Under the pieces are notes generated by a model. That model did no database searches. It worked only from the letters and a program-made list of their open reading frames with translations, and was not told where the DNA came from. The translations under genes were made by a program, and so were the position numbers. From Blastocystis hominis (Eukaryota > Sar > Bigyra > Opalinata > Blastocystidae): a stretch of 64,000 nucleotides of DNA. This document shows positions 9,613 through 23,906 of this stretch, one piece after another (position 1 is the stretch's first letter; each line of letters starts with the position of its first letter). Location of the stretch: positions 1-64,000 of the forward strand of contig NW_013171823.1 in NCBI RefSeq assembly GCF_000151665.1, read 5' to 3'.

Positions 9613-11111
9613 TCATAAAATAGATATAATCTCCTTCATTTTACTAGAATATTGTTTTAGAGTATCAGTGACTTCAGTGGTTTGGTTATATGTGCACTCT
9701 GCTTTGAAGTGCGCAATACGAAGGAAGTTAGGAGGAACATGGTAACTAAATCTGCAATAATAGCACCAGTGAACAGAAAACCATCCTTCAGAACTCGTTT
9801 CTACCACTTGTTTTTGCCTTCCTGACTCTTTGTTATCCATTCGAACATTGTACTCATCAAACAAACTTCCATTACCTAAGCACTTCTCGCGATCTCCATT
9901 TCCCTTGTAAATATAAGACTTAATCTATTACATTCATTCTCCTACAAACTACTTACGGCAAGATCTCTCTTTCCTGGATTGATTCGAAAACTGAACTCAA
10001 TACCCTTGTATAAACTATTGGGGAACAGCTCGCTATACATGTATTCATCAACATCAATCATGACGATGTATTCAAAATAGCTTCGATGTCGATAGTAGCA
10101 ACTGTTCATCTGACTGATTTGAATCGAACGCTGTATTTTGCCGTAGGCATTGGTTAACGGCCACGGATAGGAATAGAGAATCACATATCCATTCTCGATT
10201 TCCTTTTTTAAAAGATTATAGTAGTAATTGAAATTGACAGCACAATACAAAATTACAGTATCCACATTTTGGATTAAGTAAAACGCCAAAAACGATTTGA
10301 TTTCATTCGCAGAATTATAATCCGATATGTAGGCACAGATTGCCACTTTTCTTTTTGGCTGGACTGGTAATACTTGAAATGGGAGGGATTGGTATTTCCA
10401 TGAGGTGGCATGATCTATCAGTGTCACTGTGTTTGTTAAGGGCACGTCTTTTACTACATACTTCAATAAACGAATGTTGTCTTCCTTCCCCACTTTGAAT
10501 AAATTCCGAAATGTTTGATTCCCATACACCAATTTTACATTCATATCTCGTAAATTGCGATAAGCAGGCAAGGCGTTTCCATTATTTATAACTACATAGA
10601 TATTCCGCATATTCTTCTTATCCACGACGATTACGTCATTTACCAATGGAAAACTATCATTTTTCTGACATTGTCGTAATCGCTCCGCAAATTGATAATC
10701 AGCAATCATTTTGGGATGTTTTAGAGTGCGCTCAATCATTTTATAGACAGAATGACCTTTTTCAGCAATTGCTTCCTTCTGCATGACATTTTGTATAGAT
10801 ACTTGCACAGAATTTACACTATATCTATCATTACGTTTTAGAGATATTGTATGGTGTTTACACCAAAGGAGTGAGAACTCACCCCTCAGTGGGGAATTTA
10901 GGTTGTTCTTTATATCACAGCTCTTGATTGCGAATCTGCCATGAATATATGCATTCAAAATAATTAAGAATATAACTATAACACGAAAACAAACCTGATT
11001 AGCTTGGCCACTATTGCTTATATATGCTTGTTCTCTTATCATAGTCCTATTATACCAATAATTGAAAATAGTGAATATGGAGAATATCAACCTGTTAAAA
11101 ATAACATGCAT
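9613..11111 (-). CDS. GT92-type glycosyltransferase, type II membrane protein
   Basis: Two exons join across a 32-nt GT...AG intron at 9925-9956, giving about 489 residues. A hydrophobic anchor (VIVIFLIILNAY) lies near residue 45, followed by a lumenal domain. The diagnostic stretch is near residues 320-370: PWPLTNAYGKIQ, then NSCYYRHR, then IVMIDVDEYMY, matching family 92 (DUF23) transferases where the DxD-like DVDE binds the metal/nucleotide sugar. The second exon supplies the C-terminal part. It probably adds a sugar, often galactose, to glycans in the secretory pathway; donor and acceptor cannot be read from the sequence. The first ATG at 11111 is used; a later Met (about residue 24) is possible. 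Confidence 0.75.
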
Positions 11112-11464
11112 TACTAGACCATTACAAGTTCCATCCTTCTATTCTTCTACGTCCAGTCAATATACACATCACTATTAATAATAGGCAGATATTCGTGAAG
11201 TCTATATATTTTTAAATAGAATGTCATGGTGTTAAGTAACTTTCTTAAACAATCTATTGAAACATCGATAAATAAGGGTAGCCTTTTTTGTTGTCGGCTT
11301 TTAAAAATATCTGTTCATTAATTTGAATGGTGAGTTATGAGAATGGTTTCAGACTATTCTTGTTTTCTTACGTTATACTTTAACAAATATGCTTTACTAT
11401 CTCTAATACATTTAACTACCACTGTTCTGTACTATTCTATTTTATTCTACAGTTAGTACCCGAT

Positions 11465-14400
11465 TTAAACTGCGATCAGCTTCCATTCTGCCATTTCCAA
11501 CCGACCTTTAGTAAACTCATCATCGATATTCACAACCGCGCCGCACTGGAACATGTAAGCATTGTACTCATTTGTATTATCCAAATTGAAACTCAACGAT
11601 TGATTGCTTTCGCTCCATTCCACACTATCCTGGCTATCTAGCATCACCCATTCGTCGCTATCTTCGTTCTTTCTACCGAAGATCTTCCACGTGTTGCAAG
11701 CAGCAGCCATCGAATCACCATTAGTAACCACATACTTGTTCATCGTGTATTCATTACCCTCAGGGAACTTGTAAATCACTTCCACAGGGAAATCCGAACT
11801 TGTCACAGCAGTTCGGTACTTGGTGAAAATCGAATTATCGAAAAGGTTCTCAACCGAGCAACCAGTCATACCCGCACTGTTCGATTGAGCCACTCCACTT
11901 CCAACCAGCGATTGTTCCGAGGTTGTGAACTCTGCAAAGCACTCGAAGTGCTTCGATTCTTCAGCACCTACCACTCTCTTTCTGTACGATCCAATCAAAC
12001 CATCACTAAATATACGAATCATCGAATTTTCTTCCCAAGTCTGCCCATTCGCTTCCGTCATCACAATCGTGTAAATACCTCGAGAAAGGAACAGATTCAT
12101 CACACCGGCAGTGCAGTGAGTCTGGCTGTAGATAATACGATCACACGAAACACCTTCATAGATCGCAAATCCTTCAGCATCAGACGAGTTGCCACATGAA
12201 CGAATCAATGTGACTTCAATTCGGTCTTCGAACATCGTGATATAACTCGAAGTCTGATTAACTGCAAGACCGAAATTGAAGGTTTTGTGAGCAATGGTGT
12301 TTCCACTTTCCATAGCATAGGCCAAGGAAACCTTTCCACTTTTCAGAATCAAATGAGAGCCCGAAGACCAGCCATTCAGACCTGTATTCCGCATTACTAA
12401 GGTGTGCTCAATAGGACTTATGCATGTATAATATGTTCCAGCAATGCAAGTACTCTGACTAAATACTTCGGTGGAACTCGATGGCTCCACTCCATAATAG
12501 ATATCGAAGGATTCTTCGCTGCCATTCACTCCACAAGTACGAATAATCTCCAGCAAAGATTGATCCTCAGCACATCCTGTATCAACAGAAGACAAAGACA
12601 ATTCAATGGGAGTAATCAATCGAGATAAGGCTGCAAGAGTTGGAGTATAGGGAGTAAAAGTAACCGATCCAGTATTACCTCCATTAGTTTTGATAGCAGA
12701 CATTAATCTCATTGGAATCATAGTTCCCACCTTATAATACTTAATATGAGTTACGGATATTAAACTGGGACGTGAAATTGTCCATGTAACTGTCTTTGAC
12801 AATTCTCGTAGATAAATCGTTTTAATTTTCTTCATGACGTTAGATTTAAATGTACATGAAACAAGAACAGACGTATATAAAGTAAGAGATCCATCATTAG
12901 AATTTCCATTAAATGTATTAGATTCAAATGTAATAGAAGTTACTGTGGAAGACTCAATATATGCAGTATGTGTATTATTAAACGAATTTGTCTTAAATAG
13001 GACAGATTGGAGGTTAGAAAAACCACCAAGAGTCAATTCAGGTGTATTTATATAACATCCAGAACCGAATATTAAATTCTTAACAGTTCGAGGTATAGAA
13101 CCAATTGTCGGATATTCTGATTCACAAACTGTTAGTGTATCTATTTCTCCAGGAGTTGGGGGCAGAGTAGTTGGAGGAGGCGGAGTGGTTGGAGGTAAAG
13201 TAGTTGGAGGAGGCAAAGTAGTTGGAACAAGAGCTTCAACATTAAACGCTTTTGTCACAGCATTTGTCATAGTATCCAAGTCAAAGGTTAGAGCCAAATC
13301 ACCATTCCTCAAAATGACTGATGATCCGTCACTCCAACCATCTGCCCATCTATCATGCATTATAATTGTATGTTCCACTAGCTTCATACACAAATATATT
13401 GTGAACGTACTACATTCAGATTGGCTGTAGATAAGGTTTCCCAAATTAGCTTCTATTCCCTCGTAAACTTCAAATGATTCTTCTTCTTTCCATAAACCAC
13501 AGGTACGTTGAATTTGCACCGCAATTTGTCCCTCACCACACTCAGGAGGAGGAGAAGGAGAAGGGGTTGGAGAAGTGCCAGGCGTGGGAAGTACATAACC
13601 AGGGCAGTTATTAGTTGTATCCAGAGGATAAGGACCAATGATGTCATTATTTTTCCTTCCATTCACTTCCCAGTTCCAATTATAACGACATTGAGCAGCA
13701 TCTTTTGCATTATTCATATCATAATAATAAGTTCGAGTCATTGAAAATCCCTGAAAATCTTCATCACTTACACAGAACACAGGATATTTCGGATTCGTTT
13801 CGTCAGCAAGTACATCCACACCTGTAGATTCAGAGCAAGCATTTCTCAATTCATTAGCAAAACTAGCAAATCCTTGAAAGTTATAACCATTCATTCTTAG
13901 GTTAATCAATCTCAAATTAGGGAAATTGGTCTTATCAGTACACATTGTATTTAAATAAGATACAATTTGATTAGTAAGTCCAGTAGCATAACCAGGAGTC
14001 GCAGCTGCTTGTATGATATCATACATAGCAATATTGTTTCTAACAACATAAATTTCTTCCAAAGATGTAAACCAATTTTTATCTTTATTTTTCACAATAT
14101 ATTTCAATACATCAGCAAATCCTTCACGACTTAATGTACCATCACCAATGTAAAGAATACGAGGAATCGTGAATTGAGCAAGAGCCAGATGAAGCAAGGC
14201 GCGTTCCGTACTAATTGCACGACCTTTCCTATTATCAGGCAAAATATATAAATCAATGGTAGCTGTATTCATAATTTGTTTACTCAGAGAGACTCTCCAT
14301 AATTCAATATTGGTTTGATCAACTCCAGAAAGAGCAATCACACGAGTAAAAGCCAAAGCCTTGGTTGGATAAGCATCACGAATCGCCAAATATAAATTAG

Positions 14401-17400
14401 TCAGATTGGTTTCAGAAATAATCTCCTGTAAGCAAACATCAGGAGTTGCATAATTGCAGTTATCTCCGAGAATGAAAGGATCATAAATAGGGAACCAAGG
14501 TTCAGGAGTAGGAGTTGGCGTCATAGTAGGTGTTGGAGTAGGAGTTGGCGTCATTGTTGGAGTTGGAGTTGGAGTTGGAGTTGGAGTTGGAGTTGGAGTT
14601 GGCGTCATTGTTGGAGTAGGAGTTGGAGTTGGAGTTGGAGTTGGAGTTGGAGTTGGCGTCATTGTTGGAGTAGGAGTTGGAGTTGGAGTTGGAGTTGGAG
14701 TTGGAGTTGGAGTAGGTGTTGGAGTTGGCGTCATTGTTGGAGTTGGCGTCATTGTTGGAGTAGGAGTAGGAGTTGGAGTAGGAGTTGGCGTCATTGTTGG
14801 TGTAGGCGTCATAGTGGGTGTTGGAGTTGGAGTTGGCGTCATTGTAGGAGTAGGTGTAGGAGTTGGCGTTGGAGTAGGAGTTGGAGTTGGAGTTGGAGTT
14901 GGCGTCATTGTAGGAGTAGGTGTTGGAGTTGGCGTTGGAGTTGGAGTTGGCGTCATTGTTGGAGTTGGCGTCATTGTTGGAGTAGGAGTAGGAGTTAGCG
15001 TTATTGTTGGAGTTGGCGTCATTGTTGGCGTCATTGTTGGAGTTGGAGTTGGCGTTGGAGTTGGCGTCATTGTTGGAGTTGGAGTTGGCGTCATTGTAGG
15101 AGTAGGTGTTGGAGTTGGAGTTGGCGTTGGAGTTGGCGTCATTGTTGGAGTTGGAGTTGGCGTCATTGTTGGAGTTGGAGTTGGCGTCATTGTTGGAGTA
15201 GGTGTTGGAGTTGGAGTTGGAGTAGGTGTTGGTGTTGGAGTAGGTGTTGGTGTTGGAGTAGGAGTTGGAGTTGGCGTCGTTGTTGGAGTTGGCGTCATTG
15301 TTGGAGTAGGAGTAGGAGTTGGAGTAGGAGTAGGTGTTGGAGTAGGAGTTGGAGTAGGAGTAGGTGTTGGAGTAGGAGTAGGAGTTGGCGTCATTGTTGG
15401 AGTAGGTGTTGGCGTCATAGTGGGTGTTGGAGTAGGAGTAGGAGTATTAATCACTTCAACCTCGATTTTCTCATTTTGTCCTTTATTACTTTCAATTACC
15501 ATTTTGATACTGTAAATAGTACTATTTGAGATTCCAAACCTATACCGAATCAAATTGATATTCATCATCGATTCACTGCCCAATTCAAATTCCACTCTCT
15601 CTAATAGCTCATTTAACACCAATGTATTCACATTCAGTGCTGACTTACTTCCAATTCTGATATGCTCTGTATGTGGAAGAGTCAAAGCAATACTGCCTGT
15701 ATCCTCCAATCTTCTACTTCCCTCCACTCCAGACTCCGACTTCGAGAAGCAGTTATCCCCAATAACAACTTCTTCGATATTATCTCCATTGATCTCCACA
15801 GAATTCACGTTCTTAAACGTATTATCTTCAAATACGATGGATGTCAAATTCGGGTAGTTATTGATTGATAAGGTTTCAGCATTACCAAAAGAATTCTCTT
15901 TCACTATGATCTTTTCAGCATCCGATGGAATTACATCCACTGATTCATACAAATCATCGATGTGATAAACATTGCTAGGTACATAGTGTGACAACAATTT
16001 ATGAACATCTACACGTTATACAAAAATCGTTTTACACATACTATTTACAGTTAAGTAAAAATAATATCCAAATGAATCTGGCAATTCCACACTTTCAAGA
16101 TTAGGAATGTCTACATTATGATTATCAATACTACCTAGCAATACTATTGAGTAAAACACTGCGAGGATAATAGAAACTATATCCTACAGAATGGATTGAT
16201 GATAATTTCGGAAGATCTATTGTTTACATCACTCATTACTTGGCGTACCTTCCATCATCAATGTACAGGACACATCATGTTTACCATACAACGCATGCTG
16301 ACCCAGATTGATTGAATGCAATTCAGGAAGATCTAGTCATTAGCACTCACACTCGTGGTATTCCCTACTATTGAAAGCAGCCAACTGGAAATCATAGAAT
16401 ACAGAATCTCCAAAAGATATCGTGTTGAGCGTAGGAAGATCTATTCAATTATGGACTAGTAATACTGCTCCATACCTTCAATTATAAACGATTTTACAGA
16501 ATAGAAATTATAGGATGATGTGTTCATCACACCTATTTCAAGATACCTTAAAGAAGGGAGGTTTCTTATCTCAAAGTCACCTCCAAAATCATTAAAGCTA
16601 GATTCGCCGATCTGGATTGATTGTAAATGTTTACAATTCAAAATATGGAATGATTTCGATCCATCATTTCCGAAATTGCTTGTTCCCTTAGTAAACGACT
16701 TCGAACCGATTTTAACAGAATTTAGCGAGTTCAGTCCCTTGAGTTGGAACACAGAAGCAACTTCAAAACATTGGTTTTCTATTTCTATTGTTTTAAGAAA
16801 TGGCTTGAAGCTTAATCGAAAGCCTGCAATATTGTTATTTCTAAATGACTTGGCAGTGTATGTCGTTTGAAATACACTAACATACGTATTAACAGCATTG
16901 TAGTAAAAATGAGCACTAGTACAAATACAGATCAGCAATAAAAATACGAAGAAAATAACAGAAAAATAAATATTACCAAAGAAACAACTCAGTAGCCTTT
17001 TCGTTCCTTTTCCGGTTTTGGTACTCTTCGAATACTCATCTCTGAAATAGTCTGCCATTAGTTTTAGGTCAGTTCTGTTGCAAATTGAATTGCCTAATAG
17101 TTTAGAGCAACTCCATCGGATAATAATCAGCAAAATAGCAATCACCAGAAAAACGAGACCCAGAATCACATCGATCAAAAGTGATGCGATGAACATAGCT
17201 ATTACTGCCAAGAGTGTAAGCAACAATCCTTCTTTAGAATAACCAGCTAACCAAACTGTCTTCCTGTTTATTTCGTTATTCTTATAGCTTCTGCCTTTTC
17301 CATGTTTTCTTCCATTGTTATAGCTTCCTTTAAATAATAGAGATTTCCCATCTGGATAATATTCCTCACCATCACCATTTCGGGGATAATCTAATTCAAA

Positions 17401-18297
17401 AGAATCCAAGAATCCTCCTTCATAACATTTTTGTCCATTCTCATAATACTCTTCCATTGTAGAGCCATTGAACTGTTTGATCAGTTTAACTTCCTTTCCA
17501 TGACTCAAAAAACTAATGCGACTTATTGACCCATTGCTATAAAAATAGCAAACTCCATCTCTTTTCTCTTCTTTGTCTTGGCCAAAAATAGCAAAGAGCT
17601 GGTTGTCTTCGTTGTATTCTTGCCAATAACCTTTCTTCCTTTTACAAGGAATTTTGGTCAGTCTCTTCCCTTTTTTAAAACGTCCTTTATACCAATTTTT
17701 CCGGGGAATATCGTATATCTCGCAATATCCAGTATCTGACATTTCTTTACCTTCTTTCCATTCACTGATTCGATTGATCTCGCCATTCTCATCATAGAAG
17801 TAACAAATCCCTTCATTTCTACCATAATCATCTCGTCCAGTAACACTAATCAGTCTCCCATCTTTATCATATTCTGTCCAAAATCCTGGCATTTCTTTTA
17901 GAGGAACAATCGTTTCAATTCTTTCCCCTTTTTCATAAAATCCGTCAAATCTCACATTTCCAGACTTATCATATTCTGTACCTTTCCATTGACGATATCC
18001 GTCCTCCAAAGTCCCTTTAAAATACAATTTACCTTCACTATCGTACAGTTTGCACGGGCCACTGACTGTTCCGTTCTGAAATGTTAATTCCGCTATTTTT
18101 GTGTTTTTCTGGTTGTAAACATTTGCAAGGCCATCTATATTCCACTTATTCATAGGTGTTTCAATTTGATAAGCTTGATTAGAATGCTGTATTGTAAGTC
18201 TCCAGAAACCATTGTTTCTTTCCATTAAATGAAAGGGAAACACCGATCCTGTGATTCTGGTTTGCCAAAGATAAATATCCCGTTCTGCCATATACAT
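11465..18297 (-). CDS. Giant spliced surface protein: MORN, TM, LRR exons, Pro/Thr stalk, lectin-like ectodomain
   Basis: The 613-residue frame (18297-16456) and the 1510-residue frame (15997-11465) are one gene. Phase-1 introns of 32-36 nt (for example 16441-16475, 16009-16041) link exon 1 (18297-16476), four short LRR exons each beginning with (N/D)LPxL or (N/D)IPxL, and the last exon (16008-11465); about 2,200 residues. Order: MORN-like repeats, two hydrophobic clusters (near residues 365-400 and 450-475), BspA-like leucine-rich repeats, a TPTPTPTM stalk (about 14500-15450), an unassigned globular part, three copies of a module with RTCG...EESF.IY.G...YSQ..C, PTT-rich linkers, and a C-terminal F5/8C (discoidin)-like domain. 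Topology suggests cytosolic MORN and extracellular remainder, hence adhesion or host/bacterial contact (inference). No TGTTTGTT was found just after the stop. Confidence 0.7.
14500..15450. repeat. Hexanucleotide-based Pro/Thr coding repeat
   Basis: About 950 bp of GGAGTT/GGAGTA/GGTGTT units on the plus strand, interrupted at intervals by GGCGTCATTGTT. In the real (minus) frame this encodes (TP)n with TMTP interruptions. Length is likely variable between strains and copy number in an assembly may be unreliable. Confidence 0.9.
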
Positions 18298-19283
18298 AAA
18301 ATATGTGGTTTTACATCAGCAGTTTAATATCCTTTCGATTTGTGTTTATGAAAAAATAGCAATACTATGATTTTCATTTATGTTGCTCAATAATACCTTG
18401 TTATATACACATACTAAGGGGTACTCAATGAAGTATCTGTTCTTTAGCCGAAGTCAAATTGTTGGATGTTTCATAATAAGAGGAACATAACCATGGCATT
18501 ATGACTCAAAACAAGTGTGAGACGATGTTGCGTATTTTGGTTAATCAGCTGTGCTTCTTACTCTCCTTATCTAAAACAACAAGAATTCATTGTATATTGT
18601 ATATAGGGCATGATGATCTGTTAGTTGCCAAATAAAGTCATATCAACTGCAGTTGCATATTTAAACTCCTTTATAAATCTATTTTAAGCAGTTAGCTCAT
18701 AAAACTTGTTTTCTCCTATTCTGCTCATTTTCCGTATTTTGTTTTGATTTTTGTGTTATCCAGTATAATAAGATTCCGGCATTAGTAAGTGTTCACACAT
18801 CGACCTACCTTATACAAGTTCTTCTCTTGAAATGATGTAACAATGCATTGATTGGCTTCCCCTCTATGTTTATTACAAATAAAAGATAAAATGTGATATT
18901 AACAAGTATGTAATGAGGTTTATTCTGAATAGAAATTATTGATAATTATGGAAATGCAATATTTGTCTATTTCTTCTCTACGAATATAAATCACATTTAT
19001 ATCTGTTATTCACAATAGCACTTTCTGTGTGAAATAGAAAGCAAAATAAAAACATCATTACAAGTCTGGTAGTCAGTTATTGGCTTGTTGTGAGCGATTT
19101 TTTTAGGCCGCCTTTTTCGCTCCATAATTGCTGTTTTACCCGTCAGCCCGATCAGCCGTGCTAATCTGCCCCTCCGCCCCACGTTTCCATATAATCCGAG
19201 CCACCCCTGACGCCGCACGTCGGTAGGGATCAACTTTTCGCGCAAAACCGTGCTAATTACCGACTAGAATGGTAAAGAAAGAC
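18298..19283. other. Intergenic, with a GC-richer patch
   Basis: Upstream region of the giant surface gene. Mostly AT-rich; 19100-19260 is GC-richer with CpG-rich words, directly beside the eroded Polinton, and may be a decayed terminus. No gene is supported. Confidence 0.4.
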
Positions 19284-19390
19284 CATGCACTACTCCATGC
19301 TCATCTAAGGCTTACCGGAGAAGGGCTTATTCTCCTGGATCAACCTGTACATGTATCGAAACCCTTACATCACTTCTAGAAATCTCTAAT
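19284..19390 (+). pseudogene. Fragment of Polinton structural gene 5' end
   Basis: Starting at the ATG at 19284, about 35 codons match the N-terminus of the 995-aa protein (MHYSMLI, then FSWIN, then RNPYIT), including the leader GGTAAAGAAAGACC before the ATG. There is an in-frame TAA after MHYSMLI and the match ends near 19390. A dead fragment of element 3. Confidence 0.7.
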
Positions 19391-19483
19391 TCCCCGACCA
19401 AACTAGAAACAACTTCTCCTTTACATGTCTTTCAATCGGTAATGTCTAAACGCAAGTGTGTGCACGTTGTCGTCCAAGATCCA

Positions 19484-22400
19484 TCACTTATTGTAAGGGC
19501 AAATCATGAAGGTCTTAATGTGCTCCTTTGTGGTGATATCGAACCCTTGGTTGTTGATGCGTTTGAAGCTACCTTCGATCACTGCATCTCCCTTCTTCTC
19601 TGCCTCGAGGACACGCTTGTACAAATCGATGTTCTTCACGCTCATTCTCTCTCCATCGATTACCACATTGCGAGGAACTCCCTTTGCTGCTTTGTGCACT
19701 ACATGCTTCTCATCAACAAGACAGTACATCTTCGGTCTAAGTCCCACGAACTCTGTGATGCGATGTCCGTTGTGTTCGTCCTTGAAGATAGGACCAGGCA
19801 ACTTCTTGTTGAAGTTGAGGAACGAGGAGAGCGAAGGTAACTTGCTCTTGTCCACTTCATGCTCATAGTATTTCACGAGTTCACCATAGAAGTAGCTCGT
19901 GTCATCCAATTCCGAGAAGTCGAACGATTTGTACATGTCACACATCTTGTGAACGATGTTGCCGCGATCGTTCAACTGCACGATGAGTGAGTCCGTGTCC
20001 TGTCCCAACAGCTCCACATTATCGAATGTCGTCTTGAGCACGTTGTAGTAGAAATCGTAGATGATATGTTTGGACATGTCGAGAATGGCGAACCCGATAA
20101 AGAATGGCTTCTCCACCCTGCGCACCGGTGTATTCAACTTGATGCCGATGAGATTCTCAGAATACATGGTAGTCCCAGCAATCATATCATACCCATGCTT
20201 CTGAATGATTGTCTCACGTTCATTCCATGTGTTAGCGAACTTCACTTTCATCCGTTTCAACCCAGTCTCCACGAATTTGCCATAGGTCGAGTTTGCCAAC
20301 AGCTTATACAGGTTCTTCTCCACGGTGGTCTTAGACTTCGCTCGTTTCTCACTCAGCATGTTCACATACTCGAAGATGAATGGTGCCTGCTTGAATCGAA
20401 TAGGTGGTGAATGTGAGTGACACGATAACCCTGTTGAATGCCCAGTTGCAACAGTGAGTAATGTACGAGATACTTGCGACGAGGTACAAGATCACAGATG
20501 AGCTTCGGTGTATTCACCTCTTTCACTTTGTCCACGATGTCGTTCTTCTCAGCGTACTTCTTGATTCTATCGGAGTACATTCCCGCCTTCTGTACGGGAA
20601 AGAATGGCAGATCATTGAACTTGTCGTGGAGTTCCACTGGTGCCTCGATGTCACACTCGATGAAGAATCCATACTTACCGAACGTCTTGAGTGATTACAC
20701 CCACCCATTCGGGTCACGATTGATCTTCTCCATCACTTCTCGTCGCTCAGGTACACCCACCAACTCATAAGGCATCATTCGATGCATGGCTCCACCATAC
20801 AGGTTGTTGGCGTCCAGGTAGTAGATGCCTTCACTGCACGACGTTGCTTGCTCCTTGTTGTCAATGTTGACCTTGGCATGTCGTTTCACGATCTGTGTGA
20901 TACCTCCTCGCAGGTTCTTCAACAATCGCATGAAGTCATCGATATCATTTGTTTCCATCAATCGAATGCCCTTGCTATCATAGAACTCACCCATGCGATT
21001 CAAGAACACTTTCACCAGTTGTTTCTCCTCAAGTCCCTCGTTGGCGTTGATGCGCATGATATCCTGAGCCCACTTCCTTGCGAGGGTCATGAGGCTATTC
21101 TCGCTATGATCGCCCTCCATTGTCACCTTCAAGAATAGCGAATATGCCATTTGTGGTGCTGTGATGTAATGCATTGGATCAACACCGAATGCATTCAGTG
21201 TGGTGTTTCGGAAGTGCTCGAATACATCAGCCATGAGAGTCACATCGAGTACATTGTACAATTCGTAGTATTCACCCCATGTCTTGATATCGAAGGTCTT
21301 CCACAGCTTCACCATGTGATCATATTCGTCTTGGGGCATCATCTCTCCCTTCATATCATCAATGCATTGCTCACGAGAAGGAATGACGGTATTGTTCAAT
21401 GACTCGTACGATTTGATGAGACTGTAGAACATGGGTTCCTTCCGTGTCAACAAATCGATGTATTCGTCATTCCATTGCTTGCTCCGCGACTCGCAGTACT
21501 TGCATAGTTGTTGTTTGGTGTGCATGTACAAATCGAGGTTACCACCGAGTGTCTGAGCCACAATGGAACGCAGTGGACTGCTGATGAGCTTCAACGAGTC
21601 CTTGAATTGAATGCCGTTGTACTCAATCTGCATCTCCTTGTCCTCAGTGGTTGGAATGACCTCCAAGGAGTCACTAGAGGTTGAATGAGCTGCGATGATC
21701 TTCATGATGAATGTGAAGTCGTAGTGCGATCCATTGTGGAAGTAAACTGGCAGACGATAGTTCTTCTTGTTGAATGAGAGTTGTAGATTGTACTTGGTAC
21801 AACAGGTGCAGATGAACTGTCCAGCCTCGAAAAAACGGGTCTCGGTGCCATTCGAATACTCACCTCCCACATGTTCATGATGTCTCACCTTGTCATCCTC
21901 CAGTTTCTTGTGACAGAATGGACACACAGACGTAGACTGATAATCTCTCTCGATTTCGGGAGTGTTCTCGAGTGGTAATTCATCGAAGAGGTACTTCTTC
22001 ACGTTTTCTTGCAATTGAATGAGATAGTCCATGAAAGGACGAAGATCTTTTTCGCTCTCATGTGGTGCATGGAAGACTCGCAGTTGGCTATCAATGGCTG
22101 GAATGCGTGACACGGCCAAACAGGATAACATGATCGGCTTGTTTCTGTTCTTGTCATCAATGGCTGACTCGAAGTCCGCGTACACGACGACAGGTGCTAG
22201 CATTTCGAATCGTTGGTTTGTGAATCGCAGACGTGTTTCTTCTCTCGATAACTCGTATTGATTACGATCATCTATTAGTTCGCGATGCGTCTGCACTTCA
22301 TGATTTTGGACAGTTCTTTGTGATCCGAAGAAGTCGTTACAGAATCTGCATTTCACGTTTCTTGCGAGACGATAATGCTTCGCATCACTCTGACGAAAGA

Positions 22401-23830
22401 TGAGATGTCTGAAATCGCTCAAATCCTTGATGTACAAGAAGTACTTGGGAATACTTCCTTCCCCTCCCCTCGCATGTCATACACGATTCAAAGAGAGAGG
22501 GTGGTTCCATCCACCTGTGACTTGAATACCTGAGAGTTTGTGAATAAAGCATACTTGTCCTTGAAGTTGTCATCATATAAAAGTAACAGAGTGATATTGA
22601 AAACAGTGAGATAAACTTTCAACATTTTTGCCAATCTCGCGAATTTCTCTTCACTTTGATCGAATGCCTTGTTATCGCAAATGTTCATTCCTTCCTCGAT
22701 TTCGTGAATTGTCAGACCGAATACCTTGTACTTATCTGGTTGTTTCTACCACTTGTTGTACACACTCGGATCGCCCATCTTACGATTCGTGATGATCTTG
22801 TGTCTTCCTTCACTTACCAGAATGAGACATCGTTGTAGGCATCGGTTGTCATCGATATTCGGGTTGACCACCATGCATCTAAGGATCGAAGGTGTGCGGT
22901 GTGTGTAACCAACGAATGTGCGAAGTGGGAACATTTCGACATGGAAGCTGATCCAACCACGGTAAACAAATCCACTTCCTTCCGTCTCTTGTTCCTTCAC
23001 GGCGTTTCTGTACCATCTCAGATAATCCTCCAATACTCATCGATGCAATCCTTATGATTGATGCGAAGGTGTCCCAATCGATCATCGGTAAGATTGAGTA
23101 TTTTGGCTTCCCTATCATGTGTCTACATGAGATTGTATGCCATGATGGAGATGAAACAATGAGGATAATCGCGCATGCCATTCAGGATTTACTTCTTCGC
23201 TACCTCATTAAACTCACTGCTTTCATCGAATACTAGATTGATCGATTCCACTTCCTCCTCACGGTTACAGTCAGGTAGCCGAACCCAGAGTCTATTGTCA
23301 TCATCGTTCTTGAGGCGAAAGTCCTTCTTGGTTCGTTTCTCATTCATCCATTCCTTGTACATGTTCCCATCTACAGTGTGATAATACGTGAGTGCATATC
23401 CGAGAGATAATTGAATCGATCACATCTGACAAGCGTCCTTCCGCGACTTGCAATCAAACAGAGCGAAAAACTTGTTTCAATGTATTTCTCGTCTCTTCTC
23501 CACCGTGTTCATAAATTCAGGCAACGGTTGTTTTCGCTTGTCACCGAATTCATGTCTATTCCATTCATACTCGAGAAATCGTTCGTTCCATGCTATGCTT
23601 CCCACAATCAGATACTTACGCTCACCTTTTGGATCACCCGTGCGCCTGTGTGTCACTTATCTTTTAGGTGTTACTTGTTTCACTCCGAGTACCTTGTTCT
23701 ACACATAGGCTCGTAAATCAGGAATGAACTGGTATGTGAACTACCCATCGATCATTTAGTACTTGGCTGCCAATCGTTTCCAGGTTTGAGTGCCCAATCT
23801 TAATCTTTCGTCCAGTATTAGTGTACAATA
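19484..23830 (-). pseudogene. polB: Broken protein-primed family B DNA polymerase (Polinton element 3)
   Basis: The best part (22437-20695) has a C2H2-like finger (KCRFCNDFF), exonuclease motif I (VYADFESAI), exo II (NGSHYDFTFIM), and polymerase motif A (YLDANNLYGG). The remainder (20637-19484) has motif B (NSTYGK) and motif C (GQDTDSLIV). Compared with the intact copy at 61704-64000, a CAA to TAA change (about 20695) gives a stop, an indel near 20400-20430 shifts the frame, and the N-terminal region (22490-23830) is split among frames. The intact enzyme replicates linear element DNA from a protein primer. This copy cannot encode a full enzyme. Confidence 0.85.
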
Positions 23831-23906
23831 TGTGAGTAGGTCTATTCATTGTTCTATTATGTATTTATATTTATCTCTTCTAACACCTAGTTCACGCTGT
23901 GATTAA

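Noticed and set aside
14814-15515. A plus-strand open frame of Gly-Val repeats
   Set aside because: It is the complement of the TP-rich repeat in the giant minus-strand gene; period-6 repeats leave several frames open.
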